A stretch of 64,000 nucleotides of DNA, from contig OY829655.1 in NCBI GenBank assembly GCA_963691815.1, forward strand, positions 14,679,265-14,743,264. The letters run 5' to 3'. Shown piece after piece: positions 34,981 to 48,305 of this stretch. Position 1 is the stretch's first letter. Every line of letters starts with the position of its first letter. The notes beneath the pieces were generated by a model. The model was not told the origin of the DNA. It saw only the letters and a list, made by a program, of their open reading frames with translations, and did no database searches. A program made the translations under genes and the position numbers. The stretch is from Echiichthys vipera (Eukaryota > Chordata > Actinopteri > Perciformes > Trachinidae).

Positions 34981-34992
34981 ACACACACACAC

Positions 34993-35030
<38 letters not shown>
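34981..35030. repeat. (CA)n microsatellite, left part
   Basis: AC tract with one GC interruption, cut by the hAT-like element at 35031; a further CA-rich piece follows at 36343. Confidence 0.95.
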
Positions 35031-35033
<3 letters not shown>

Positions 35034-36342
35034 GGGTGGATCGGTTCACAAAATCCACTGTTCGGTTCATATCACGGTTTTGGGGTCACGGTTTTTCGGT
35101 TTGGTCCGGTTGTGTTTTTCTATTTCTTTTAGATTCTAAAAATACCATGTATCAGATCTGTAGCCTAATAACATTTATGAATTTATATATTTATTTGGCA
35201 AAAAAGGTAAACAATAGTTTGCCTTCTAAGTAAGAATATTAACACTTTTACATTATCAAATCTTAGAAAAAAATAAGAAAATAGGTTTTCTTTCACCAAA
35301 ATATGCACAAACAGCAATCACTGAACTGACTGAATAAAGGCTAGGGTTATTCAATTAATTTGGAATTGAGGCCGGTTGACAAAAATGATCCAAAATGACG
35401 GGCCGTAAAAATATGAGCATCACATTAATAGATATTGTAAAACAATGCAGCGACATAGGAGTGCAAACAGTATACTGTCTTTATTTTATCAGTGTAAATA
35501 TTAGTCATAGACCTAAAAGCAACAAGCTTGTCAAAAAACAACCCTTGTTAAATAAACAAACCTATTAACCAGAGGGTTTCACTTAATTATTGGACTAAAG
35601 TACAAGTTTGAGGTTCTTCTCCTTTAATTGAGTATTTTATTTACATGCTACTTCATACTTCTACTCCACTACAAATCAGTGGAAATATTCTACTTTTTAC
35701 TGCACTGCACTACATTTATCTGATTACTTCTCTAGTTACTTTACCAGGCTTACAAGTGAATATGAAACATTAGTTTATTAATAAAAAACTGGACTGACAA
35801 AAATGAACGTAACATTAATGCTCATGATTTTTCTGAAAATGCCTTCTCAAATTATCCTCTTAACACTCAGATATGGCTCTGCAGAGTAAACACAGGCTTC
35901 CCAGTGACAGAATCAAAAACTTCTCTGTCCATTCTTTGGTGAACTGACGGTTTTCTGTTACAACTTTTCTTTTTTTAAAGAGTAGAAAGAGAAGTTGATG
36001 TGGTGATTAAACCATGGATTTGACCAGACTGAAACTAACAAACAGAGCGGAGCTAAGCGAGCTGTTGCCAAGAGGATTCAGAAAACCTACGAAGAAGAGC
36101 GTAGCGGGTACGTGCGTAGCAGAAACTTGTGTAGAGTTGTGGCCGTGTGCCTACAGGGAGCGTGCGGAGCAAGTTTCCCAGCATGCTGGTATTTGACGCG
36201 CTGAGATGGATACAAGAAAGGACAGCGGTCATGAAGGCTTACGCTACGTTGCACCTCATAAACCGAACGGTACACGCGTGTACCGAACCGTGACAAGCGT
36301 GCTGAACTGGACAGATTTTTTTAATAAACCGTTCCACACCTA
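35031..36342. mobile_element. hAT-like element inserted in a CA microsatellite
   Basis: The left end TAGGGGTGGATCGGTT and the right end AACCGTTCCACACCTA match as an inverted repeat at 14 of 16 positions. Flanks are ACACACAC and ACACACAA, a near-perfect 8-bp duplication, as hAT elements make. The length is 1,312 bp. No transposase is recognised. The part at 35590-35750 (CTTCATACTTCTACTCCACT and neighbours) resembles another common fish repeat and may be nested. Confidence 0.7.
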
Positions 36343-37661
36343 ACACACAAACACACACACTACCCTATAGGCCAGGCTTTGCCCTATAGAACCGGCTTTG
36401 CAGTGAGTTCCATATGGTATTTAACGTAACACTAAACACAATATTGGACTAAATTCATGTGTGTCAGCACAGTTTTCTCAATAACATTTAAGTGCAAAAA
36501 TTACCTTTACTGTAATATATGTTGGCCATAGGACAGAAGTTATATTAAAGTTGGGGGTAGTCGTAGCAGTTTATGTTTGCCGTTGTTGGGAAAATCCATA
36601 ATGTTCTTTCAGCATATTAGAAGTCAAGTGTTCTGAGAGACAACTAGGCTTCTGCACCTCCCCTTTCCTGGTTTTTCAGGCTTTAGAAAATTTAGCCTGT
36701 TCCTCTTGGTTGTTCTACAAATGCAGCGTGCACTTTTCTTTGGTGAAAGTTCTTCAAACTGTAGCCAAAGGTTCATGGCTGCAACTAATTCAAGGCTAAA
36801 CTTGTAGATAACAGAGACTTTATTGTTATCCATCTATTTGCAGTACAGTACATAGAGCGATTGAATTGTGTAAAAATAATTTTCCAGTTTATTTTCCAGG
36901 GAGTGGACATTTGCTGTTGAAACATTGGGGAGAACTGGTCTGCTGCTGGAGTTAGCCTTTAGCCTAGCACAGTCTTGTTTGCCGTGTTTACATTTCCTCT
37001 CACACCGCCTTCGGTGTCTCGCCTTCATATGGCACTTTTAGCCTGCTACGAGGATCAGAGGCAGCCACGGCACTGCCTACACCATCTGAATGCTGAGAAG
37101 ATGGAGGTAGTGTGAGAACAAACGTAAACGTGGCGGACAAGCCTGGTATTCATACTAGGGCAGCTTCACTGTGAGAGCGACTTCAAGATTGTGTGGCCAT
37201 AGATGTATCAACATTAAATACAACACAATACAACATTATTCAATATCTAGCACCATTTTTATCAGACCTGGAGTCCATCTCGCCACGCTTCGCCGATATA
37301 GACAAACATTTACACCTTAATTGTCAGAGTCTAACAGAGACTGTATCGAGAGATCGTAGAGACTGACATAAAAACAAAACAAGCAAAGAGTTTCAGAGAT
37401 GGATAAGTGTTGCATATAGTTTAGGCTTCTGTTAACCAGCCAAGGCTCACTGCTGCATGATATACGTAAATGTAGTGTACTTAGGTAGAATAGGGCTGAA
37501 AAGGTAAGGTCACCTGCCACGGAACACAGACAAAGTGTTTTACAGTCTTTTACATCTTTGTGTGTACTGTACTGTATATCCTCATTTACAGAGGCAAAAT
37601 AGTAAGTTTATCCCCAAAGCTGTTTCAAATATTTTTTAAAGCGGCATTGTGATAGTTTCCA
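36343..37661. other. intergenic or intronic DNA, no gene recognised
   Basis: A short CA remnant at the start, then AT-rich sequence without recognised features. Confidence 0.4.
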
Positions 37662-37665
37662 TTAA

Positions 37666-38267
37666 AGCTATTCTTACCTTTCTGGCATGTTGCTCAGCGC
37701 TTAGAAAAAAAAAAAAAATTGAACATGAACAACTCCGTCCAAAGTCCTACCCTCTTCCCCCTGCCTGACCTCTGACGCACCCTCCAGCCCGACGCGTGCG
37801 TGAGCAGCGCAAGTGAAACTGCTGGTTTGTTTACACTACCAGTGACTAATCTTCCTTACGCAAATAACATAGTATTACAGAACTCGCGGCCATCTCATCT
37901 CTTTTTAGCTCCAGATGAAGCTGCATTAGCCTCTGCCATCCCTGGAAAGCAGAGCCGATGTTGACTGGCGTTTTGCCTCTCGACGCATCAGTTCTTCGCC
38001 GTACCTTGCTGTCTCTCACAGACCATTCTCTCTGCAGAGAGGTGCGCGACTTGCAAGCAGTGACGGCGGTAGGCCACTGGAAGGGAGGCTGTGATGATGA
38101 CAGGCAGGAAGATCGGCAAATAATTTTATTCGGACCGAATGAAATGATTGGTCAGACTTTTATCAGAAACATATGAGAATTGAATATTGATGAGTTTCAA
38201 CACACCTTATGAGCATTTTAAGATTACAAAAGAAAAATATAAAAATGCCAGAAAGGTAAGACTTGCT
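37666..38267 (+). mobile_element. TTAA-flanked MITE, copy A
   Basis: TTAA lies at 37662-37665 and 38268-38271. TIRs are AGCTATTCTTACCTTTCTGG and, reversed, AGCAAGTCTTACCTTTCTGG, matching at 21 of 23 positions over the full arm. TTAA targets point to piggyBac or Kolobok; the AG terminus is less like piggyBac, so Kolobok is preferred. No transposase is encoded. Confidence 0.8.
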
Positions 38268-38271
38268 TTAA

Positions 38272-40004
38272 GTCTCTGTACGTTGTAGAAACCTTTGTTT
38301 ATAAAAACATTGCGTTCAGGGTGACACTTTGCTGGGCTACCTTTTTTCTTTGAAGACAGCAGTATTAAACATGCAGTACTTCTGCACAATCATGGACTTG
38401 TGCCATAGCTGTATCAAAGCACAGCAAGATGGTCAAACTTATTATACAGAATAAACTGTAAAGTCTAGCAATGAACACACCATGAGCATGTTGCTCTTTT
38501 AAAGTCATGTGGCTCCCATTATGAGTAAAAAAAAAATATTAGAACTGATCCGATCACAGATTTTACAGTGGCAGTGAAAGCTACAACCACCTACACTACA
38601 CAACAGTGACCGATCACAAGCATACGATGACCTTATGTGTTTACTAGTGAGTGTTTGTATATGTGTTTGTGCTCGGCCTGTACTATGGGTAGGTGTGCAC
38701 TGGTGTGTTTTTGCAAGATAACAAACTCAGATTGTTCATTAGCTAGATGGTAGTATAATCAAGCGGTGCTGTTTATATTGCAACCCACACTAATTCATAA
38801 AGTAGCTGTGAAAATGCTTGCTCTGTTGTAAAGAGCCCCACCATCTGAATCCGTACAACGTCTGACACTGACAGGGCGAGCATGTTATTTGATAATGCAT
38901 ATGGTGGCTTTTTTTCATGTGGGTGTTGAGAAATGCTGCTGAGACAGGCAGAGGAAGACCAGGGAAGGGACAATATGATAACAAGGACGACAGAGGCAGA
39001 TAGAGGAGAGAGAGAAGAAAATCTCATTCAAGCTGGGTCATTTATTCTTTAATGTGTGAGGCCGTTATTGTTACTTCTACTCTTTTTTTTTACACAGCAA
39101 ATAAATAAAATGCGTAGAACAGAAAAGGAACAGGGAGAGGGAAAATTTATTGATAATTTGGAGTAAAAAGGTTGTGTTCACAGTCTCAGTCTACTTTCTA
39201 ATTCCCCAGTTGATTTTTTTTCCACTGTTTCCATCTACAATTTCAAATTAGGAGTTATTTTGGTCGTCTGCGGAGAAAACACTTGTCCGAAACACTCACA
39301 GTGCGTCAGCAGAATGTTTTATCCTAAAACATACACATTCACGCAATATGCATTGTGGATACAGTATTTACTTGAATAACATGGTCCTATAGTGGTTCAC
39401 TGCTATGCAGCAGACACATGAGAAAGACAAGGGCTCTTTTGAATGGTGATATTTTATTTTTATAAAGCTGCTTTCAATGGCTCTTTGACTGTACATATTT
39501 CCATGCCATTCTTTACATCATTCCCTACTTAACTCCATTTTCATTAGTTCTTGCCAGATATGTGGCTTGATGTAAAAAAAACTACAGTTGTCCTTGAAAC
39601 CAAAATGTTTAGAAATGTCTGTCATTGATTAAAAGAATAGAGGACAAAATGTTGAACTAGGCCAGTGGATGCTAAATTAAGGGTAATGTGCTGACTAGAA
39701 ACAATACTGGCTCATTGGGGTTTGATATAAATACTAAAAAAGTGTCTGGATAACGAGTCCCAGATACCAGCTCCTTTCTTAAAAAGGTGGCTGTAGAACT
39801 TTACAAATTGTGTTTTAATACTTAATTTGTTTAATTTATTATATTTTGTTTTATTATTTTATATGTTTTAGTTTTTTAAGAATTAAAGATGCCTCAAACT
39901 AATGGTTTCACTTCAGACTTTAGTGAACTGTATGTGTTTTGGGTAAGTGATGAGATATGTTACCTGGTTCTTTCTCTTAAGGCATTGCAAACAAGTAGGT
40001 TAGT
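38272..40004. other. intergenic or intronic DNA, no gene recognised
   Basis: AT-rich sequence between the two TTAA MITE copies; no exon or other named element seen. Confidence 0.4.
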
Positions 40005-40008
40005 TTAA

Positions 40009-40297
40009 AGCAATTATTACCTTTCTGGCATTTTTACACCTTTCTTTTGTAATCTTAAAATGCTCCTTATAAGAACACTAAAAAGTAAAAGAAATCCACC
40101 AGGTGTTGAAACTCATCAATATTCAACTCTCATACATTTCTGACAAAAGCAATCGGGGGGGAGGGAGCGCCAGAGGTCAGACAGCAGGGAGCCGGAGTTG
40201 GTCATGTTTAAACTTTTACTGTGTGTTTTACTGTAAGTACTTTTTCAGTTCTTTAACTGTTAGTGCTGTGCGACATGCCAGAAAGGTAAGAATTGCT
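40009..40297 (-). mobile_element. TTAA-flanked MITE, copy B, internally deleted
   Basis: TTAA at 40005-40008 and TTGA at 40298-40301 flank TIRs AGCAATTATTACCTTTCTGG and, reversed, AGCAATTCTTACCTTTCTGG. Internal blocks (TTTTGTAATCTTAAAATGCT, TTGAAACTCATCAATATTCA) are the reverse complement of the right side of copy A, so the copy is inverted and about 310 bp shorter. Confidence 0.8.
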
Positions 40298-40301
40298 TTG
40301 A

Positions 40302-43300
40302 GCATTTGTAATAACTGCATAACAGTTGAGGGTCTAAACTGCTAAAGTCAGTTGAGCCGGTGAAGTAAAGATGACGCAGTTAGTAGCCTAACAAACTGGA
40401 TTGTTGATGACACGCTAACATGTCGACAGGTTCTGTGTTTTTAGTGGAACTAGACCTGAGAATACTCCGTTAAAACAGATGAGTGACGTGTTTTGCCTTG
40501 GCCGTTCTCTGTAAAGTTTGCTGGATGTGATATATGCTAATGTAATGCCGGTGCCCAGGGTGTTCCCTGTGGAGTGAGCTCTGGACTCTGTTAGCCCACC
40601 GTTTAATGGGTAAAATTTAAGTCTTCATTCACACACTCTTGTCGCAGCTTAGGAAAACACATTGCTATCTCAGGATGAGTAACAACTTTTTTCAGCTCAT
40701 TTTTGGTCACAAGTCTAACATTAATGCATGACGGAATTAGCAAGATAGCTAACAAGACAATTAGTAAGTAGCTTGTGTTCACCGTGCTTATATGCAGTAC
40801 CGGTGGCAGAAGCGGTAGGGTGCTTTTGTCAGCTGTGGTCTAATAAACTAACTCACCAAACTTGTAGGTTGTGGACATATGTGGGCCTGTGTTATCCTTA
40901 TTCCATACATGAATGTTGATCAATGATAATTGATTGATCTGACTGTTCTCAGCATCCCCTCATGTAAAATAGCACTTACTGCCTAATCTTTGTGGCCACT
41001 TATAGGAATTGCAACACATGCGTCTACAGTCCATATACTATATATGTTTAACTATATGTGACTCTGTCTTCATCTTTTTTGGACAATGATATTCTATAGC
41101 ATTGCTTTTCTTAAAGCAATATTATCATATGGGAAAGTCAATATGACAGTTAGTCACTGTCAATGTGAGCTATGTGTGTGCTGCAGCTGAACAGTTCAAG
41201 GCAGCATCTCTCAAACCCCACCCAACTGAAGAACCACTGATGTGGATTCAGCACCGACCACAGAGGCCTGGGAGGAACCAACCAGCTTGCTTCTAGTGCC
41301 TCACATTTTCCAACATCCCAGCAGTTACATAGAAACACAGATTCAAACAAACTGTAGAACAGAGGCAACAGCAGAAACAACAAGGCAAAAATATGACTGC
41401 AATTCTGGGAATATCCATGCATAAAAACATGCAAGAATCAAACGGTTTGGACTTTGAGTACTTCAACCATTTCAGTGTTGTTTTCTATAATACCAGGATG
41501 GAAACAGATACAAAGCAAAAAGACAAGTTTGTAGGTAATTTGTATTAAAATAATTAACTTATGGGTCTTTATCAGAAATTACTTGAACTTTGATCCCTGC
41601 CAAGTTGCTAATCACTTGACTGGTGTACATTCACCATGCTATTGTTATTAATGACATGGTGCTTCTCTCTGTCTTTCTTTGAATGTTGCCTCTAATACAG
41701 ATTCTCTTCCTATGTCCTTTTCTAAAATTGGTGCTGAGAAGAGATATTTTAGTTTGCACCATTAAAAGGCTGAAAATTGATAAGTAGTCCTTGAGTTGAG
41801 AGGCTCCTGATTCATCCTCATGCTGCTGGAAGATGGCAGCTACAGTTCTACAGAATACCAACGGCAATCTACAACAACAGTTTTTTTTTTACTGTAAAAC
41901 ATTACACGTTACAGTGCTGTGCTGTATAAACTCTAAGCTTTACATTATAATACAGTATATAATACAGTAATATTTATTTATTTGACTTGTTCCTACTGTG
42001 ATCTCCATAAATAGTTTATTACTGTAAAATGTATTAAAATACTGTAGAATGTGATGTATACCAGTGCTAGAAGATAATGATAACAAAAATGACATTTCTT
42101 ATTGAAAATCCCTGAAAAGGTATAGTATAGAAATTTCCTTACAACATAAGGCTTTTATTTATTATCAAACAAATTCAGGAACTGAGGCATTTAAAGTAAA
42201 TATATTTTTGTAAAGCAAATTCCACAAAAAAACACCAGTCCTCAAACTGAACATGTTCTACAGCTGCATGTCCTAATGTGCCCTGAATTCGCTTTTTACT
42301 TGAACGACTATGACAAGAGATGTTCATGGAATGTTCTATTCATTAAAGTCACTTCATCCAAACACATTCAGTAGTAAACAAAATCAATTTTCTTGTAAAA
42401 TACAGCATTCAAGAACAATTAATCATGTCCAACAGGTTCTCAACAATATGTATACAACTCACATACTATACTTAATGTACTCTGGACTGAACTAAACTGA
42501 ACAGATATAGGTGGTTACAGGGTTGGGCTGTTCCTTTGTGAAAGTGAGGTCCTGTTGTGGGCTCCATAAAGCTCCACCCAAAGTCCATGAGTTTTTTTTT
42601 AAGGGATGTTGTTTCCTTTTTCTGGACCAGCTTTTACCACCTTCCCCTGGCTGGTCTTTATTCCCCTCTTGGTTTTGATATCAATAAAGCACCTTTTTTT
42701 TCACAATTAACGTTATCTGTGGAGCTTGAGGTGTGCTGTGTTTGTAGGCCAGGAGGAAAGCAGGTGGTGCTCTGTCCACTTCTACTCTCCTTTCTATCTT
42801 GAATGAAATCACTGATTTTTCCTTTACGTTCACTGTGTGCTAAATAAGGTCTTTTGTTCACATAAATCAGGGGCGCACTCTAGTATGACTTAACTGAAAA
42901 AGAAAAAATACTGTATAATACAGTAAGATTGTACAGTAGCTTACTGTTAATAATTTGTTCATCAAAGGCATCAACATTTACAGTATTTACTGTATTTACA
43001 AAGGACTGTCCGTTACTGTACCAAATTTCCTGTATTTCTACAACAATTTGTTACAGTGTACTGTCAGTTAATCTCAGTTCTTTTCTCGATGCCATTTTGC
43101 TTGAAAAATGATTTACTCAATGACTCAATTATCAAAATAGTTGCCAAATAATGTTTGCCGAACGCCGCATGAATTAATGGTCTAAACTGTTATTTCAGTT
43201 TGCTGTCAATACAATACAAACATCTGTCTCATCTTTGTGCTTCTGATTTGCTTTTGTTCTTTAGATACTCAGATCCCCAAACTAATTAAGTCATACCAAT

Positions 43301-46300
43301 CACATGATGAAGTAGTGTTTCTATGTTATTACTGAAAAATGTGCCATCGCCTTCCCAATCATGACAACCAAACGTGATTAGTGATTTTTATTGTCAAGGG
43401 AGAGGAAGGAAAGTTAGTCAAAATGCATCTTCAGAGAGGAGAGAAGAGATATACTGTATGGCATACTTGTTTATTTTTTCTCTTTTTTAAGTTTCTCAAG
43501 TTTCTCCTGGATTTTTCCCTCACCCCAATTACTTGCTGCCTCCCGTGGTGTATATCCTGTTGGCATAAGGAGCTTTAGCTGCTTTTCTAGGAGACCAGAG
43601 TCTGTTTGTGTTTTACAAAAACATAGAACTAACTTTTTGTGGAAACCTAGCTAGGATGATTGAGGAAAAGGGGGCTAAATTTGGGCATAATAAATTAAGT
43701 TTCACCTCCAGAAGACCCAACAGATACAGTTCAGGAGAGACGTATGATGATACTGGAGGTGAACGGGGTTGAGGAGGGTTGCATCGGTTTATACTGAAAT
43801 GACAATTGACAGCAGCAGAGAGGAGAGCAGATGTAAAGATTGGCAGCAACGATGTGACAGGCTTAGGGAAACCGTGTCAGAATCTGGTTGGTTTAACATA
43901 AGTGAACGCCCACAGTCAGATGATGGAGTGGGAGCCAGAGAGATTGTGAATGAAGGAGAGCGTAAAGAGACTCATCCTTATTGAACTTTCGCTAAACTTC
44001 ATTAGTTATTGTGAGATTTAGTCTTTGAACATAAGGCTAGGTATTTAAGTTTTTTTTCGATACCAGTGCTTATGCTGTACGATATATGAGTTTCTATCCT
44101 GATACCAGTTAATGGCAGGTTGGTCACATACAATGGGCTGTTTTTGTCTTCCATAAGCAAAGTGACTTCCCGGATTTCTCTGTCATCATTAGTCAACATA
44201 ATAAGGATAACACACCACTTATTTATTCAAGATAAAGCAAATATGCTACCAAGTGCCCTTGGGAATATTATTATTAATATATTATTCCGCTGGATGTTGA
44301 TGTCCTCTGATAATAGCAGATCATTTGATTTCCAAATCTCATTTCAGGGATTTTGCAGACGCAAACATGAATAGGATCAAGTTTTCACATGTCTTTCTTC
44401 TTCCTTTTTCTTTTTTTCGATGATTAAACCTGTCCCAAGTAAAAGATCATTTTGTGTGTCAAAATGGCGTGCTGTTCTTCCAGGCTGAAAAATACCTAAC
44501 TGTCTTCAACTCACTTAGGACACAATATCATACTGTACGTGATACTTTTAGCAGTTTAAGACTCAATTATGAAAATGTAGGATTTCCTTCTAGGTGAACC
44601 ATGTACAAGAAATACAAATGCTGAAGTGTTACGCCTCATGCACAACTTTACAGATTTATTTTTCAAAACTTCGCATTTAATCCAGACCATCAGTATAACC
44701 ACATGCAAAGTGTTGATTATCATAATTATAATGCAACATTTATTTTTTTTTCAATTTTTTAACCCATTCTCTCCCAAAATATATCACTGTGCTCATGACC
44801 ACAAAGTTTGATCATCCTGAGAACTAAGCTTAGTCACCGCAGAAAAAAGCTTCTAATCTTGGTCAAGATGACTGCCTGCAATTGGGTCATGAAGGCCTTT
44901 CGTCCATGCTGTTTTAGCTGTTTGGTCCAATCCTGTCATGCAAAGTGCTCCGCTAAGCTGTTATAGGGCTAGGTCGGGGCGACAAAATAGTAAAGCAATG
45001 TCTGCAGTGTTACCCATTGCTTCCCTCTGTTGGAAATATACATCCTTACATAATGTGTTTTTATATTATAAGTGTATTGATGTCAACAGATTACTGTTCC
45101 TGCTTTACTTTATCTTCCACAGCATGATTGCAGATCCAACATCACCAGGATGTATCTATTCACCCATTTGGCACTCCCCGCTGAAAACAATGTACCTTTC
45201 TAACAGCAGATGTAATTTCTCTGACACATTGACCAGGTACAGGGGTTAATCATCAGCTGTGTCGTGTAGAATCCAACGTCTTTGTCAAACACCATTTGAT
45301 CAGAATAAGAATAGTTCTTGTTAATAACAGCAGGGCAGGAAGGAAGCTGGACAGGATAGCCCGCTGAGGTCTCTGATGACTTGTAAGTTTCCATCCATCA
45401 GGAGTGAACTGCAGGGGCAAGGGCAACCAAGGAAGAATGCGCCCAAGTACTGTTATTTGTATCTATGGTTAGTATAAGCTATTCTGTCTCAACAAGAGCA
45501 TGGGGTGTTTGACCTGTTCATATACTAATGTGTGGTCTTACAACACTAAGACATTAAATCAACCTGATAAGCTTGTATACCAATGTTTCTTTTTTTCAAC
45601 CTAGCCTTCTGAAATGAAAAGAAGTATGTAGTAGAGTATGTGTGCTTCTCAACTAGGCCTTGGCCGTCGCTGGAAATTTTGTAGGACTAGTTAGGACCAA
45701 AAAAATCCTTACACTTCCAAACAAGCTTTTTTAAAAATGTATTTTGTCGTTCAACCTATTATCTAATATCTTTCGAGACAAATGCAAAAATGTATTTTTG
45801 TAAATTTTCTAATCTCCCTAGATTCCCTTGACCTTGAAGAGTCAGTGAGTAGAAATACTATTATGAATAAGCACCCTTACATCTTGTGCATGTTACAGTA
45901 CTTTGTGTATATCAACACTGTGCACAAGTCAACCAGAGTCCTGTGAGCTGAGACTACTACAACTATTGAAAGCACACTTTTGTCTTGTTTGGAAAAACTA
46001 AAGAGAGTAAATAGAGAGTAATACTAAAAGTATCGGACAGAAACTTGCAACAAACTGTTGCTTTCAAAGGAGGAATCCTGATTCTGTCCTGGTCGTGGAA
46101 GATAGTAGATTTTAAGCTTTTTAACCTCTAATTGGGAGTTCATATAGGAATGATCAAATTCTGCTTGGATGAGTTTGTGCAAAAGTTTTTTTTTTCCTGA
46201 TGGTGATACTACAGGTGTAAAGAACATAGCAGTTGTTCTATGTCTAGCACATTTAGGGGCTTTGAACCCAAATAGTTCAGGTATGGGGATGGCTCCACCA

Positions 46301-47483
46301 ATTGCAGGTGATGCCATCCTTATATTTTGAGACATTGATCTCTGATGAGGATCAGCAATTTCATATCCGAGAACATGCTACACACACAGTTTTGTCTCAT
46401 CAGCATCCAACAATGGGTCATGAGTTCCTATCCACTGGCACTTGTGTGCAATGGCTGCATTATCGAGGTTACAATATGTTTGTTGTGTCCGTGGTTGAAG
46501 GCTTTGTGTAATATCATGAAGAATGAGATTGCAAGCACTCGAGATGAGGTTTTTCCATGGGTTAATGTCCTCGCTGTTCACAAGGTGATGAGCTCATTTA
46601 AAGGACCTTGGTTGGCTCTACCTCAATCAGAAGGTAGGCCGAATGTTAACACTTAATGTAACGGAGTACATGTCAAATGTCACGTTTTAGTGGCCTAGAA
46701 ATTTGTATTCATGCTGGCATATGATACCCCCAAGGTGTAAGGGTAGATTCAGGATATGTTAGACCTGATATCTCAGTTTTCCTTGAAGTGCGACTATGTT
46801 AACCTAACCCTCAGGATTAAATCACAATAAAGATCACTTTGCTGCCCAAATTGATCGTCGGAAAGGACTTAGTATTGGAAATGTTTGCTGCTCAGTATGT
46901 GTTGATTTATGTGGTCTGTCACTAGTTCAATGCCATTCACACTCACGTGAACTCATTACCCCCTTACTGAGACATCCACAGTGGCCCACAGTGTCTACAT
47001 GTGTCAGTAAGTTCACACTGGCTGTTTGAACTAAAGTAGTGTGTGTCTGTTCTTGTGCATCTGTTAAATGGAGCTGCATGGTTTTGTTTACACTTTCATG
47101 TAGCTTTCAACTGTGTGTGCGTGAGAGAGGCAAAGGGAAGAGTTTTTGTGAATGCTATTGAATGAACACTGCACATGTGGCAAGCACACACACACATACG
47201 CTGATAAGCTCTACCTTTCTTGTCTCTTTATCTCTTTCTCTGTTATTCCCAGCAGGGTGATAGCACAGGCAGGGCTTCCTTTAGATCCACAACTGATTAG
47301 AACCCACTCTCAGTCATACTCTCTCACCTCGGCCACTTCTTGCTACTTTCTCACCTCTGCATCTACCCCTTTCTTTCCATCTGTTTCAAAGATATACTGA
47401 CAGTGTGTGTTTATGTGTGTATGTGTGTGTGTTAACCGAGGTGCCACCTGCCACTGCACTCCCAAAGTACTGGCAGCCAATTC

Positions 47484-47486
<3 letters not shown>
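40302..47486. other. intergenic or intronic DNA, no gene recognised
   Basis: No exon recognised. The stretch 41870-43070 is rich in ACTGTAAA/TTTACAGT motifs in both orientations (for example near 41890, 42020, 42910, 42980 and 43050), as in a known type of AT-rich fish repeat, but I could not define its ends. The block around 46024-46660 has longer open frames on both strands without any family I recognise. Confidence 0.45.

Positions 47487-47544
<58 letters not shown>
47487..47544. repeat. (CT)n microsatellite
   Basis: About 29 CT units, followed by a pyrimidine-rich stretch to 47590. Confidence 0.97.
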
Positions 47545-47548
<4 letters not shown>

Positions 47549-47600
47549 CCCCCTCTACTGTTCTTTACCCTTATCCTCTCTCAACCTTTCAAGGTATCAG

Positions 47601-47646
47601 ATGTTTGCCTTTCTTCCGAGCTGCGGACTGCATCCCATCGAGCCAG
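47601..47646 (+). other. candidate small exon (unconfirmed)
   Basis: A 46-bp segment starts after TATCAG (47600), behind about 110 bases of pyrimidine-rich sequence, and ends with a perfect consensus donor CCAG/GTGAGT. It is open in at least one frame but too short to identify. It could be a non-coding or micro exon, or chance in a CT-rich region. Confidence 0.2.
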
Positions 47647-48045
47647 GTGAGTCTCTTAATATCCCCCACCCCGCTCGCTCTCTCTCTTTTGTGTCATAAC
47701 ACCATCTGCCTCTTCCTTTCTCCCTCTCCCTCTCTGTCTTTACTGCATATGTCTTTAGTCAAAGATGCTGCGTCACTGTGCCGGTTTCATATAGATATAG
47801 TTGTAATTTTACTGTAGGAGGGAGAAGAAAAACAGATGCAACTCTCTTTAGTGCCACCTGCTTCTCTGTCTGTCTCTTTCACCTTGTCATGTTAGGGAAT
47901 GTGTGTATAAATGAATAGGTTTAAAAATAGTATTTTTATCAGTCATCCAAAACCCCTAGCATATGCATTTCTATCTTATATTGGTTTTTACTCATTTTTG
48001 TTGAGTGTATATGAAAACAACAGGTTTTATTAGTCGTAAGTGTAA

Positions 48046-48065
48046 GGGGGGGGGGGGGGGGGGGG
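48046..48065 (+). repeat. G20 homopolymer
   Basis: Twenty consecutive G; such a run can form a G-quadruplex and is prone to sequencing error. Confidence 0.9.
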
Positions 48066-48305
48066 TATGTCTAGACACTCGCAGACAGTCACTTGGACAG
48101 TTTTATTTTCACGTGGTGAAAGGGTGCAGTGTGAAAAGCCACAGTATCCCCACTCATTGAGATACTGCAGATTTGCTCTGTTTGTCCAAACTAATTTCTG
48201 GTGTGAGTCACAAATGAAAAGGATGAAGTGCAAATTGTCCTTCAGCCAATCCAGAGAAAGATAAACTCACCACCTCAGATCTTTTTTTTCCTTTTGGCTT
48301 TGGCT

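Noticed and set aside
46024..46660. Overlapping open frames of about 100 codons on both strands
   Set aside because: No recognisable domain, no splice or start context, and equal openness on both strands.
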